A DNA stretch of 64,000 nt from Cupriavidus sp. AU9028 (GCF_019795295.1 NZ_JAIMCG010000019.1:1-64000), one strand, 5' to 3'. Positions 46,646 to 55,219 are shown, counted from the stretch's first letter. The notes: generated by a model not told the origin, from the sequence alone. Program-made: numbers and translations.

Positions 46646-49108
46646 ATGGGTTACAACCTGGGTCACGGCGCCCGCAAGCGCCAGCCGGAAGTCCTTCGCC
46701 GCACGCTGCTCGCACGGGCCGCCCGCCATATCGCCCTGGGCGCCGTCCCCGCGGCCGCGCTGCTCGCCGTTCCCGTGTCGGTGCAAGCGCAGGCGGCCCA
46801 AGCGGGCAGCTACAACATTCCGGCCGGTACGCTCGAAGAGACCCTGAACCGCTTCGGCCGCGACGCCGGCATCATGCTGTCCTTCAAGCCGGAACTGACC
46901 GCCGGGCACAGGAGCCCGGGGCTGCAGGGCAACTATTCAGTGCGCGGGGGCCTCGATGCGCTGCTGGCCAATACCGGGCTGGTGGCGGTGCCGCAGTCCA
47001 ACGGCAGCTATGTCGTCAATGCCGCCCCCGCCGCCGCACCTGCCGGCGCCGCCGATGCGAACCTGACGACGCTGCCCATGGCCACCGTCACCGCGTCGGC
47101 CATCGACGCGCTGCCGGCCCCGTACGCCGGCGGCCAGGTGGCGCGCGGCGGCGGCCTGGGCATGCTGGGCACGGCCGACGTGATGGACGTGCCGTTCAGC
47201 ACGACCAACTACACCGAGCAGATGCTGCAGGACACGCAGGCGCGCACGCTGGCCGACGTGGTCACCAACGAGGCCTCGGTCCGTACGCTCACCTCGACCG
47301 GCGGCTTCGCCGACGAATTCCAGATTCGCGGCTACACCGTGGGCAGCGGCGATGTCGGCATGAACGGCCTGTACGGCATGGCCTCGGGCAGCCGCATGCC
47401 GGCCATCATGATGGAGCGCGTGGAGGTGCTCAAGGGCCCGGGCACGCTGATGTACGGCATCCCGCCCAGCGGCAGCATCGGCGGCGCCATCAATATCGTC
47501 ACCAAGCGTGCCGGCGATACGCCGCTGACGCGCCTGACCGGCACGTTCCAGAGCAAATCGGTGCTTGGCGTGCAGGCCGACATCGGCCGGCGCTTCGGCG
47601 AGAACAAGGAATGGGGCGTGCGCTTCAACGGCGCCTACCAGAACGGCAAGACCACCATCGACGATGGCCGCATGGAGCAGACGGTAGGCGCGATCGGCCT
47701 GGACTACCGCGGCCGCGACCTGCGCTGGTCGCTGGACGCCTACACGCAGCACGAAGGCATCGACGAATTCCGCCCGCAGATCGCGTTCGCCGCCGGCGTG
47801 ACCTCGGTCCCCGGCGCCCCGTCCGGGCATCGCAACTTCTATCCCGGCACCAGGCTGAACCTGCATGACACGGCGGTGACGAGCCGGCTCGAATACGACA
47901 TCGCGCCGAACCTGATGGTGTGGGGTGCGCTCGGCTATCACGACGGCTCGACCTACCAGGACTTCCCCTCGGGACGTGCCAATGCGGCCGGTGACTTCAC
48001 CGTGAACGGCGCCTGGTACGACGCCTACAACAAGACCAGCACCGCCGAAGTCGGCGCGCGCGCCAGCTTCGACACCTTTGGCGTCGGTCACACCCTGACC
48101 TTCAGCGCGACCCGGCTGGAGCGCGAGGAGGGCAATTTCTACTTCGCCAACCCGGCGTCCTCTGGCGTGCCGTCGAACATCTACAACCCCGCGCCGGTGC
48201 CACCGGTGCTGGGCGTGCGCGGCGACGTGACCAAGGCGTCGGAGACCGAGCTGACCAGCTTCGCGCTGACGGACACGCTGTCCTTTGCCAACGATCGGGT
48301 GCTGCTGACCGGCGGGCTGCGTCATCAGCGTGTCGCGGTGGACAACTTCTCTACCGCCACGGGCGCGCTGACCGGAAGCTACGACGAAAGCGCGGTCTCG
48401 CCGCTGGCCGGCATCGTCATCAAGCCGCTGTCCAACGTGTCGGTCTACGGCAACTACACGGCCGGCCTCACGCGCGGCGGCGCCGCACCGGCCGGCACGG
48501 CCAACGTCGGCCAGGTGTTCCCGCCGTTCAAGTCCAAGCAGTACGAAGCAGGCGTCAAGGTCGACTGGAGCAACAAGATCGCCACCACCGTGTCGGTGTT
48601 CCAGATCGAGCGCCCGAACGCGCTGACCGATCCGGTCACCAATATTTACAGCTTCGACGGCGAGCAGCGCAACCGCGGCCTCGAACTGTCGGCCTACGGC
48701 GAAGTCATGCGCGGCCTGCGCCTGATGGCCAGCGCGACCTTCTTCGATGCCGAGCTGACCCGCACCGCCGGGGGCGTCAACGACGGCAAGGACGCCAACA
48801 ACGTGCCCAAGCGCACCTTCAACCTGGGCGTGGACTGGGACACCCCGTGGGTGCAGGGCCTGAGCCTGTCGGGCCGCGTGCTGCATACCTCGTCGATGCC
48901 GTTCAATGCCGCCAACACGCTGAGCCTGCCCAGCTATACCCGCTACGACGTCGGCGCGCGCTACCGTACCCGCCTGGGCAACACGCCGGTGGTGTTGCGC
49001 GCCAATGTGCTGAACGTGTTCAATTCGGACTACTGGCTCGCCAGCGGCATCTACGCGACAGCGGCCGCTCCCCGCACCCTGATGCTGTCCGCACAATTCG
49101 ACTTCTGA
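46646..49108 (+). CDS. TonB-dependent siderophore receptor with signalling domain (FecA type)
   Basis: This 820-residue outer-membrane protein has a signal peptide ending near VSVQAQA (about residue 50). A secretin/TonB short N-terminal signalling domain follows (about 55-126), then the plug (VMDVPFSTTNYTEQML, VEVLKGPGTLMYG) and a 22-strand-type barrel ending in Phe (MLSAQFDF). The siderophore-receptor type is supported by IPPSGSIGGAINIVTKRAG. The start at 46646 was chosen because GAGG lies 10 bases upstream; the longer frame to 46571 adds a non-signal lead. The signalling domain fits the upstream sigma/anti-sigma pair. The ligand is unknown. Confidence 0.93.
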   Translation: MGYNLGHGARKRQPEVLRRTLLARAARHIALGAVPAAALLAVPVSVQAQAAQAGSYNIPAGTLEETLNRFGRDAGIMLSFKPELTAGHRSPGLQGNYSVRGGLDALLANTGLVAVPQSNGSYVVNAAPAAAPAGAADANLTTLPMATVTASAIDALPAPYAGGQVARGGGLGMLGTADVMDVPFSTTNYTEQMLQDTQARTLADVVTNEASVRTLTSTGGFADEFQIRGYTVGSGDVGMNGLYGMASGSRMPAIMMERVEVLKGPGTLMYGIPPSGSIGGAINIVTKRAGDTPLTRLTGTFQSKSVLGVQADIGRRFGENKEWGVRFNGAYQNGKTTIDDGRMEQTVGAIGLDYRGRDLRWSLDAYTQHEGIDEFRPQIAFAAGVTSVPGAPSGHRNFYPGTRLNLHDTAVTSRLEYDIAPNLMVWGALGYHDGSTYQDFPSGRANAAGDFTVNGAWYDAYNKTSTAEVGARASFDTFGVGHTLTFSATRLEREEGNFYFANPASSGVPSNIYNPAPVPPVLGVRGDVTKASETELTSFALTDTLSFANDRVLLTGGLRHQRVAVDNFSTATGALTGSYDESAVSPLAGIVIKPLSNVSVYGNYTAGLTRGGAAPAGTANVGQVFPPFKSKQYEAGVKVDWSNKIATTVSVFQIERPNALTDPVTNIYSFDGEQRNRGLELSAYGEVMRGLRLMASATFFDAELTRTAGGVNDGKDANNVPKRTFNLGVDWDTPWVQGLSLSGRVLHTSSMPFNAANTLSLPSYTRYDVGARYRTRLGNTPVVLRANVLNVFNSDYWLASGIYATAAAPRTLMLSAQFDF

Positions 49109-49121
49109 GGCCCATTCCATC

Positions 49122-49862
49122 ATGATCAAGCAGATTCCTTGCGCGCTGTCCCTCGCGGCACTGGCCGCCGCCGCCTTCACCGGCACGGCCCAGGCCCATC
49201 AGATCTGGATCGAGCCGGCCGGCCAGCAGGCCGTGGTGCGCTTCGGCGAATTCGCCGAGAACGTGCGCGAAGCCTCGCCGGGCAACCTGGACAAGCTCGG
49301 CCCGACCCGCGCCACGCTGGTCTCGGCCAAGGGCGACAAGACAGCGGCAGGTGCCAAGACCGCCGACGGCTTTGCCCTGCCCTTCCAGCCCGCCGCCGGC
49401 GATGCGGTGGTCGCCGAGGCCGCGCAGTATCCGCTCTACAAGTTCAAGAAGGCCGATCGCGAGATGCTGGGCTGGTACTACCCGACCGCCCGCATGACCA
49501 CCGATTTCGCCGCGCAATCGCCGCGCAACACGCTGGACGTGGTGCCGGCGGGCAAGCCCGGCGAGATGCAGGTGTTCTTCCGCGGCAAGCCGCTGCCCAA
49601 GGCCAAGGTCGCGCTGGTCACGCAATCGGGCTGGGCCAAGGAGAAGCAGACCGACGAGCAGGGCAAGGTCGCCTTCGACATGCCATGGAAGGGCCTGTAC
49701 GTGGCCGAGGTGACCCGCGACGACACCAGCGGCGGCGAGCGCCACGGCCCGAACGGCCTTGAGCGCTACAACACGGTCAATTACGTCGCCACCTTGAGCT
49801 GGGTGAAGCCGGACGGCCTGGAGCCGGTGCCGGTGCCCGCGCCGGCCCCCGCCGGCAAGTAA
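49122..49862 (+). CDS. DUF4198 periplasmic protein of iron-uptake cluster
   Basis: This 246-residue protein has a signal peptide cut after GTAQA, leaving a mature protein that begins His-Gln-Ile-Trp-Ile. This N-terminal His is typical of DUF4198 proteins, which are linked to metal uptake. The middle has YPTARMTTDFAAQSP and a carboxypeptidase-like beta segment (FFRGKPLPKAKVAL, TDEQGKVAFDMPW). The tail is Pro/Val/Ala-rich. It follows the receptor by 13 bases. A periplasmic metal-binding role is inferred. Confidence 0.85.
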   Translation: MIKQIPCALSLAALAAAAFTGTAQAHQIWIEPAGQQAVVRFGEFAENVREASPGNLDKLGPTRATLVSAKGDKTAAGAKTADGFALPFQPAAGDAVVAEAAQYPLYKFKKADREMLGWYYPTARMTTDFAAQSPRNTLDVVPAGKPGEMQVFFRGKPLPKAKVALVTQSGWAKEKQTDEQGKVAFDMPWKGLYVAEVTRDDTSGGERHGPNGLERYNTVNYVATLSWVKPDGLEPVPVPAPAPAGK

Positions 49863-49865
49863 GCC

Positions 49866-50165
49866 GTGCCCGGCGCCGTGACGCGGGCCGTCAGAGCCGG
49901 CCCGCTGCTCTCCCGTATCGTCGCCGCCGTGTTCGGCGGCTACGCCCTGGCGGCGCTGGCCAGCGTTGCGGCACTCGCGCTGCCGATCAGCCGGCCCCAG
50001 GCGGTGCTGACCGGCATGCTGGCCAGCTTTGCGATCTACGCCGGCGCCGTGATCTGGGTCTTCGCGGTACGCAGCGCCACGCGGGCCTGGGCCGGCCTGC
50101 TGCTGGCCGCCCTGCCCCTGCTGCTGGCGGCGTGGCACGTGGGCACCCCGGGAAGCGGATCATGA
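49866..50165 (+). CDS. DUF3649 small membrane protein
   Basis: This 99-residue protein has three hydrophobic segments (about 16-38, 46-66 and 72-92) and matches the DUF3649 family found beside PepSY iron-uptake proteins. It starts with GTG at 49866, only 3 bases after the DUF4198 stop. Its stop overlaps the next start (ATGA). Its function is unknown; position implies an accessory role in siderophore-iron handling. Confidence 0.78.
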   Translation: MPGAVTRAVRAGPLLSRIVAAVFGGYALAALASVAALALPISRPQAVLTGMLASFAIYAGAVIWVFAVRSATRAWAGLLLAALPLLLAAWHVGTPGSGS

Positions 50166-51793
50166 TGGCGGCCGACCGAGACGCGGCGCCCCCGAAGGCG
50201 CGCGGCATCCGCCAGACCATGTCCGACCTGCACACGTGGGCCGGGCTGCTGGTGGGCTGGTTCCTCTACGCGATGTTCCTGACCGGCACGGTCAGCTATT
50301 TCAAGGACGAGCTGTCGCAATGGATGCGGCCGGAACTGGCGCACCAGAGCGCGGCGCCCGACCCCGCCGCCGTGGCGCAGCGCGTTGCGTCGACGCTGGC
50401 CGTCGAAGCGGCCGGCAGTCCGCAGTGGAGCCTGCAGCTACCGACCGACCGCATCAACGTGGTCAACGCCTTCTGGCGCATCCCCGCGCCGGCGCCCGGC
50501 GCGCGCCCCTTCGGCGAAGCAGCCTTCGACCCCGCGACCGGCGAGCGCGTGGCCGCGCGCGACACCCAGGGCGGCGACTTCTTCTACCGCTTCCATTTCC
50601 AGTTCCACTACCTGCCCGCACAGTGGGGACGCTGGCTGGCCGGCTTCTGCGCGATGTTCATGCTGGTGGCCATCGTCAGCGGCGTGATCGTCCACAAGAA
50701 GATCTTCACCGACTTCTTCACCTTCCGCTGGGGCAAGGGCCAGCGCTCCTGGCTCGACGCCCATAATGCGCTGTCGGTCTTCGGGCTGCCGTTCCACCTG
50801 ATGATCACCTACACCGGGCTGGTGACGCTGATGACGCTGTACATGCCCTGGGGCGAGCGGATCGCGTTCCAGACACCCGCCGAGCGCCAGCAGATGACCG
50901 CGCAGCTGAATGCCTTCCTGCCGCCGGGCAAGCCGACCGGCGAGAAGGTGCCGCTGGCACCGATCGATGCGATGGTGCGCCAGGCGCAGCAGCGCTGGGG
51001 CCAGCACAACATCAGCCGGGTCACCGTGACGCAGGGCGGCGACGCCGCCGCGCGCGTGATCGTCTCGCGCGGCGAGGCGGCGCGCGTGTCGATGAGCCCG
51101 CAATACATGCTGTTCGAAGGCGCGAGCGGCAAGCTGCTCGACGTGCGGGACGAGGTCGGCGCGGCGGCGGAGGTGCGCGGCGTCATGTATGCGCTGCACC
51201 TGGGCCGCTTCAGCGACCTGCAGCTGCGCTGGCTGTATTTCATCGTCAGCCTCGCCGGCACCGCGATGGTGGGCACCGGGCTGGTGATGTGGACGGTCAA
51301 GCGGCGCCAGAACCTGGCCGATCCGGCACGGCCGCACTTCGGCTTCCATGTGGTCGAGCGCCTGAATATCGCCGGCATTGCCGGCCTGTCGGTGGCGATG
51401 ACGGCCATGCTGTGGGGCAACCGGCTGCTGCCTGCGGACCTGCCCGCGCGCGCCGAGATGGAGATCCGGGTCTTCTTCCTCGCCTGGGCGGCCACGCTGC
51501 TGCTGGCACTGGTGCGCCCGGCAAAGCGCGCCTGGATCGAACTGCTTTGGCTGGCGGCCGCCCTGCTGGCGTTGCTGCCGCTGCTGAACGCGCTGACCAC
51601 CGCGCGGCCGCTGTGGCACAGCATCGCGCGCGGCGACTGGGTCTATACCGGCTTCGACCTGATGGTGTGGGCGCTGGCGGCATTGCACGCGCTGCTCGCC
51701 GTACGGGTCGCGCGGCACCGGCCGAAGCAGAAAGCGGCACGCAAGGGCCGGCGGACGGTTGCCGCCGGTGCGGTCAGCGAGGAGGCAGCCTGA
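50162..51793 (+). CDS. PepSY-associated transmembrane protein (iron-uptake associated)
   Basis: This 543-residue inner-membrane protein matches the PepSY_TM family (PiuB-like), often encoded with TonB receptors and proposed to reduce or release iron from siderophores. The N-terminal helix includes LHTWAGLLVGWFLYAMFLTG. Further helices carry FHFQFHYLP, LDAHNALSVFGLPFHLMITYTG and YALHLGRFSDLQLRW, with histidines that could bind haem. The start at 50162 overlaps the DUF3649 stop; an ATG at 50165 is equally possible. The reductase role is inference. Confidence 0.87.
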   Translation: MMAADRDAAPPKARGIRQTMSDLHTWAGLLVGWFLYAMFLTGTVSYFKDELSQWMRPELAHQSAAPDPAAVAQRVASTLAVEAAGSPQWSLQLPTDRINVVNAFWRIPAPAPGARPFGEAAFDPATGERVAARDTQGGDFFYRFHFQFHYLPAQWGRWLAGFCAMFMLVAIVSGVIVHKKIFTDFFTFRWGKGQRSWLDAHNALSVFGLPFHLMITYTGLVTLMTLYMPWGERIAFQTPAERQQMTAQLNAFLPPGKPTGEKVPLAPIDAMVRQAQQRWGQHNISRVTVTQGGDAAARVIVSRGEAARVSMSPQYMLFEGASGKLLDVRDEVGAAAEVRGVMYALHLGRFSDLQLRWLYFIVSLAGTAMVGTGLVMWTVKRRQNLADPARPHFGFHVVERLNIAGIAGLSVAMTAMLWGNRLLPADLPARAEMEIRVFFLAWAATLLLALVRPAKRAWIELLWLAAALLALLPLLNALTTARPLWHSIARGDWVYTGFDLMVWALAALHALLAVRVARHRPKQKAARKGRRTVAAGAVSEEAA

Positions 51794-52074
51794 TGTCCCT
51801 GTTCGCCCTGGCCGTCTGCCTCGTTGCCTTTGGCGCGCTGGCGCTCGCCATGGAGCGCCACCAGCAAGCACTGTTCGGTGCGCCCCTCGCGCCGCCGCGG
51901 ACCCGGCTGCTGCGCGCCGCCGGTTGGCTCGGCCTTGCCGTCGCGGCGGCCCTGCTCATCGGCCGCCACGGCTGGGCGCTGGGACTGGTCTACTTCAGCG
52001 GCCAGACCAGCGTCGCGGCCGGCATCGTGCATGGACTGCTGATCTTGCAGGAGCGCCGGCAGGCGACGCGGTAA
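51793..52074 (+). CDS. DUF3325 small membrane protein
   Basis: This 93-residue protein has three hydrophobic segments and matches DUF3325, the usual last gene of PepSY/DUF3649 iron clusters. The N-terminal helix is followed by the conserved-looking AMERHQQALFG. The ATG overlaps the preceding stop. The C-terminus is basic (QERRQATR). Its function is unknown. Confidence 0.78.
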   Translation: MSLFALAVCLVAFGALALAMERHQQALFGAPLAPPRTRLLRAAGWLGLAVAAALLIGRHGWALGLVYFSGQTSVAAGIVHGLLILQERRQATR

Positions 52075-52284
52075 AACTGACGGCCCGATGTCCTCTCCTC
52101 CCTCTCCGGTCCGCACACGGCAAGCGGGCGCGGGGAGCACGCCGGACGCGGGGGCGGCGCTGCCGCCTCGGGTCCGGAGCCCCGTCCTTTCCCGGGGATT
52201 TGAAGTAACCTATCGGTCGCGCGGCGGAATGCTTGGCAAGGCACCCGCATTCGGCGTCAACACAAATAACGTACGGGCACAGTC

Positions 52285-54255
52285 ATGATTGCTTCCGCCA
52301 TTTCCGCCACGCAGCAGCGTTGGCGCGACAGCTTTGTGCCAGGCCCGTCCTGGATCGCCATCCTGCTGCTGTGCCTGGCGTCCTTGCTGACCGCCTGTGG
52401 CGACGGCGGCGACGGTGGCGACGAGGCCGTCGTCACCGAGCCACCCGCTGGCTTGAGCTACGCCATGACCTCGGCCGTTTATGAGACGGAAGAGCCTATT
52501 GTGCCCAACCGCCCCAGCGCCAGCGGCGGCGCCGCCGAACGCTACACGGTTGCACCATCCTTGCCGGCCGGCCTCGTTCTCGACCCGCTGACGGGCGTCA
52601 TTACTGGCACGCCTGCTGCTGTCTCGCCTGCCACCATCTACACGGTGACGGCCGAGAACGCCGGGGGCAGCGCAACCGCCCGCGTGCAGATAGAGGTGCG
52701 CAACACGCCGGCCGCCCCGGCCGGACTCGCCTACCGCGAACCCGCTGTCACCTACACCGTTGGCGAAGCCATCGCGGCCAACGCGCCGACCAGCAGCGGC
52801 GGCCCGATCTCGGCGTACAGCATTGCTCCGGCGCTGCCCGCCGGCCTTGCCTTCGATACGCAGACTGGCGCCATCACGGGCATTCCCACCGCCGTGTCCG
52901 CAGAAGCGGACTACACCGTGACCGGAAGCAATGCGGCGGGCGACACCACCGCCACCTTGCGTATCGCGGTGCAAGCCGCCGTGGTGGCGCCCGCAAGCCT
53001 GAGCTACAGCACACCCGCCGCGCTGTACGTCGCGGCCGAAGCCATCATTCCCAATACCCCGGTCCTCTCCGGTGGCGCCGCGGCCGAGTTCTCGATCAGT
53101 CCGGCATTGCCCCCGGGCCTGAGCCTGAATACCGAGACCGGCGTGATCGCCGGCACCCCCACGACAGTACAGGGCCAGGCGCTGTACACCGTCATCGCGC
53201 GCAACCGCGCAGGCAGCGCGCAGACCCAGGTAGCCATTGCCGTTACCTCGCGGGGAAGCTGGACAGCGGCCGCGCCGCTGCTCGTGCCTATGCACTATTC
53301 CTCCGCGACGACGCTGGCCGGTGGCAAGGTACTGCTCGCCGGAGGCTACACCGCGAGCGGCATCACCAATGCATGCGCCATCTACGATCCGTTGGCGAAC
53401 AGCTGGACCGCCACGGGAAGCCTTGCCACCGGGCGCTCGGAAGGGACGGCAACGCGTTTGCCCAATGGCCGGGTACTGGTTGCCGGCGGCAGCACGGGCG
53501 GCACGGTCGGAACCGCCACGGCCGAGCTTTACGACCCGGTGACCGGTATGTGGCAGGCCACCGCCAGCATGGCGGAGGCCCGCATCCGCCATACCGCCAC
53601 ACTGCTGCGGAACGGCAAGGTCCTCGTGATCGGCGGCTATACCCGCAGTGGCGGCACCGTCCACGTCTCCGGCACCGCGGAACTGTATGACCCGGCCACC
53701 GGCACCTGGAGCGCACTGACCACGCGTCTTGCAGAGCCGCGCGGCCAGCATTCGGCGACACTGCTCGCCGATGGCTCCGCCGTGCTGGTAGTAGGGGGGG
53801 GCGGCAACGGGTTCGCGTCATCGTCCGAACTGTTTCCGGTCGGGGACAGCGGGCTCACGACTCCGGTGGCGGGAGGAGGCCAGGCCACCGTCAGCCAGGC
53901 GGTGCGGCTTGCCAGCGGCAAGGTACTGGCCATCGGCGAGGACGCCACGGCAAGGCTCTATGATCCCGCGACGTCCTCGTGGACGACCAGCACCATGAAT
54001 GCGCAGCGCTTGCTTCCGACCATGACGCTGCTGCCGGACGGCCGCGTGTTGGTGGCTGGCGGAGCGGCCGTGGGAGGTAGGTTGGCGAGCACGGAGATCT
54101 ATAACCCGGATGCCAATACCTGGACGGTGGGCGCCAGCATGTCCACGCCGCGCGGTGCGGCCATGGAGGCGCTGCTCTCCGATGGCAGTGTGCTGGTCAT
54201 CGGCGGGTTCAATGAGAGCGGCGAGGTGTGGGGCGTGGAGCGATTCCGACCCTAG
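52285..54255 (+). CDS. Lipoprotein with three Ig-like repeats and a kelch propeller
   Basis: This 656-residue protein has a lipoprotein signal with lipobox LLTAC (C38), preceded by an unusually long N-terminal lead. Three putative-Ig (He_PIG) repeats start at residues 54, 145 and 236, exactly 91 residues apart, each with the frame PA-x-L-x-Y ... LP-x-GL ... TG-x-I-x-G-x-P. Residues 326-656 are about six kelch-type blades (GKVLLAGGYT, GRVLVAGGST, GKVLVIGGYT, GRVLVAGGAA), with the ELYDP motif between blades. It is probably a surface or periplasmic binding protein. Its ligand and function are unknown. Confidence 0.85.
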   Translation: MIASAISATQQRWRDSFVPGPSWIAILLLCLASLLTACGDGGDGGDEAVVTEPPAGLSYAMTSAVYETEEPIVPNRPSASGGAAERYTVAPSLPAGLVLDPLTGVITGTPAAVSPATIYTVTAENAGGSATARVQIEVRNTPAAPAGLAYREPAVTYTVGEAIAANAPTSSGGPISAYSIAPALPAGLAFDTQTGAITGIPTAVSAEADYTVTGSNAAGDTTATLRIAVQAAVVAPASLSYSTPAALYVAAEAIIPNTPVLSGGAAAEFSISPALPPGLSLNTETGVIAGTPTTVQGQALYTVIARNRAGSAQTQVAIAVTSRGSWTAAAPLLVPMHYSSATTLAGGKVLLAGGYTASGITNACAIYDPLANSWTATGSLATGRSEGTATRLPNGRVLVAGGSTGGTVGTATAELYDPVTGMWQATASMAEARIRHTATLLRNGKVLVIGGYTRSGGTVHVSGTAELYDPATGTWSALTTRLAEPRGQHSATLLADGSAVLVVGGGGNGFASSSELFPVGDSGLTTPVAGGGQATVSQAVRLASGKVLAIGEDATARLYDPATSSWTTSTMNAQRLLPTMTLLPDGRVLVAGGAAVGGRLASTEIYNPDANTWTVGASMSTPRGAAMEALLSDGSVLVIGGFNESGEVWGVERFRP

Positions 54256-54286
54256 CCTTCGACACCGCCTTGGCGCTCCCGGTTTT

Positions 54287-54327
54287 CTCCCCTCTCCCAC
54301 GTGGGAGAGGGGCCGGGGAAGCGGGCA
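54287..54327 (+). repeat. Palindromic intergenic repeat, copy 3 (single)
   Basis: A perfect 24-base palindrome, CCCCTCTCCCAC and its inverse, lies at 54289-54312. A degenerate tail (GCCGGGGAAGCGGGC) follows. It is 34 bases after the lipoprotein stop and is the only unpaired copy. It may act as a 3' hairpin for that transcript. Confidence 0.75.
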
Positions 54328-54374
54328 ATCGACGCATCTGCACCCTGCATCGCCCAGTTCGGATCGCACCGACG

Positions 54375-54406
54375 AAAAAAAACCCAAGCCGGTCTGGCCT
54401 GGGTTT
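54375..54406 (-). terminator. Terminator of the candidate small RNA
   Basis: Read leftward, AAACCCAGGCC pairs with GGCTTGGGTTT (one mismatch) around a short loop and runs into eight T residues. It faces away from the Ig/kelch gene, so it serves a leftward transcript. Confidence 0.8.
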
Positions 54407-54503
54407 GAATCCACCAAAGGAGGAGGGTGGAGGAGACACTGGGAGAGAGACAGGCGGCCGCGGAGGCGGTTCACTCGACGCGTCGCTCGCGTGTCGCTCA
54501 ATG
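54375..54503 (-). ncRNA. Candidate small RNA with anti-Shine-Dalgarno loop
   Basis: A leftward transcript of about 130 bases is bounded by a strong promoter (54510-54537) and a strong terminator (54375-54406), with no coding frame between. A hairpin at 54411-54430 (arms CCACC and GGTGG) presents the loop CUCCUCCUUU, which contains CCUCCUUU, the anti-Shine-Dalgarno end of 16S rRNA. Just before it is a pyrimidine tract (CUGUCUCUCUCCC, GUCUCCUCC). This matches what I recall of the betaproteobacterial toxic small RNA family, which carries an anti-SD mimic. The family assignment is from memory; the promoter, loop and terminator are read directly. Confidence 0.72.
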
Positions 54504-54509
54504 ACTGCA

Positions 54510-54537
54510 ATTATACCGATGGGCTTGTGCGACGCAA
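54510..54537 (-). promoter_or_regulatory. Promoter of the candidate small RNA
   Basis: Read leftward, TTGCGT (54532-54537) and a perfect TATAAT (54510-54515) are 16 bases apart. The start point would be near 54503. An AT-rich stretch lies upstream (54538-54570). Confidence 0.7.
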
Positions 54538-54594
54538 GAAAATTTACAATAAGAAATCGCATTTCGTTATGCGAAAAACGCCACAGATCGAACG

Positions 54595-54616
54595 TTGGCG
54601 CGGAAACGTGCGCCAA
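54595..54616. promoter_or_regulatory. Palindrome upstream of the small RNA promoter
   Basis: TTGGCGC and GCGCCAA are 7-base inverted arms separated by 8 bases (total 22). The spacing suits a dimeric regulator. It lies between the leftward small RNA promoter and the rightward Pho-box-like site; the regulator is unknown. Confidence 0.35.
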
Positions 54617-54628
54617 ATCAACGGTTTG

Positions 54629-54657
54629 CTGTCATAACTTTGTCATCTAGCCGTCAT
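54629..54657 (+). promoter_or_regulatory. Pho-box-like triple repeat
   Basis: Three direct repeats CTGTCAT, TTGTCAT and CCGTCAT are spaced exactly 4 bases apart (11-base period), as in PhoB binding sites. They point rightward towards the OsmC-family gene at 54797. No convincing -10 element follows at the ideal distance, so phosphate control is a hypothesis. Confidence 0.45.
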
Positions 54658-54796
54658 GATAGAGTGACGACGCTGGCATAACGGCGGTTGCGGCGCGCTG
54701 GACGGCCAGCGCCAAACCCGCAAAGCGGCGAAAATGCAAGCCCAGGGATCAACTGGCGCCGCCAGCCGGCGTCCGCACCACCAAGGAACTCAAGCG

Positions 54797-55219
54797 ATGG
54801 AATGCAAGGTAACGTGGATGGGCAACGAAGGCATGAGCTTCGTTGCCCAGACTGGCAGCGGCCATATCGTGGCGATGGACGGCGCACCGGAAGGCGGCGG
54901 TCACAATCTGGCGCCGCGGCCGATGGAAATGGTGCTGCTCGGTACCGGCGGGTGCACCGCCTACGATGTGGTGCTGATCCTGAAGCGGGGACGCCAGGAT
55001 GTGCGCGGCTGCACCGTCAAGCTCGAAGCCGAGCGCGCGGGCGAGGACCCGAAGGTCTTCACCAGGATCCACTTCCAGTTCACCGTGACCGGCCGCAACC
55101 TGAACCCGGCAGCGGTGGAGCGCGCCGTGCAGCTGTCGCACGACAAGTACTGCTCGGCGTCGATCATGCTGGCCAAGACCGCGCAGATCACGCACGGCGT
55201 GGAGATCGTCGAGGGCTGA
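54797..55219 (+). CDS. OsmC family protein
   Basis: This 140-residue protein matches the OsmC/YhfA branch of peroxide-reducing or Cys-redox proteins. Two conserved cysteines are present in GTGGCTAYD and DKYCSAS, with MEMVLLGTGGC as the family helix. The start at 54797 was chosen because AAGGAA lies 8 bases upstream; a longer frame to 54734 is a leader. The upstream spacer has a Pho-box-like repeat. The gene ends 21 bases before the rnpB 3' end. Confidence 0.9.
   Translation: MECKVTWMGNEGMSFVAQTGSGHIVAMDGAPEGGGHNLAPRPMEMVLLGTGGCTAYDVVLILKRGRQDVRGCTVKLEAERAGEDPKVFTRIHFQFTVTGRNLNPAAVERAVQLSHDKYCSASIMLAKTAQITHGVEIVEG

Noticed and set aside
46937-49186. A 749-codon leftward open frame opposite the TonB receptor gene
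   Set aside because: The receptor frame has clear plug, barrel and signalling domains. The opposite frame is low-complexity His/Arg/Val sequence typical of GC-rich antisense shadows.
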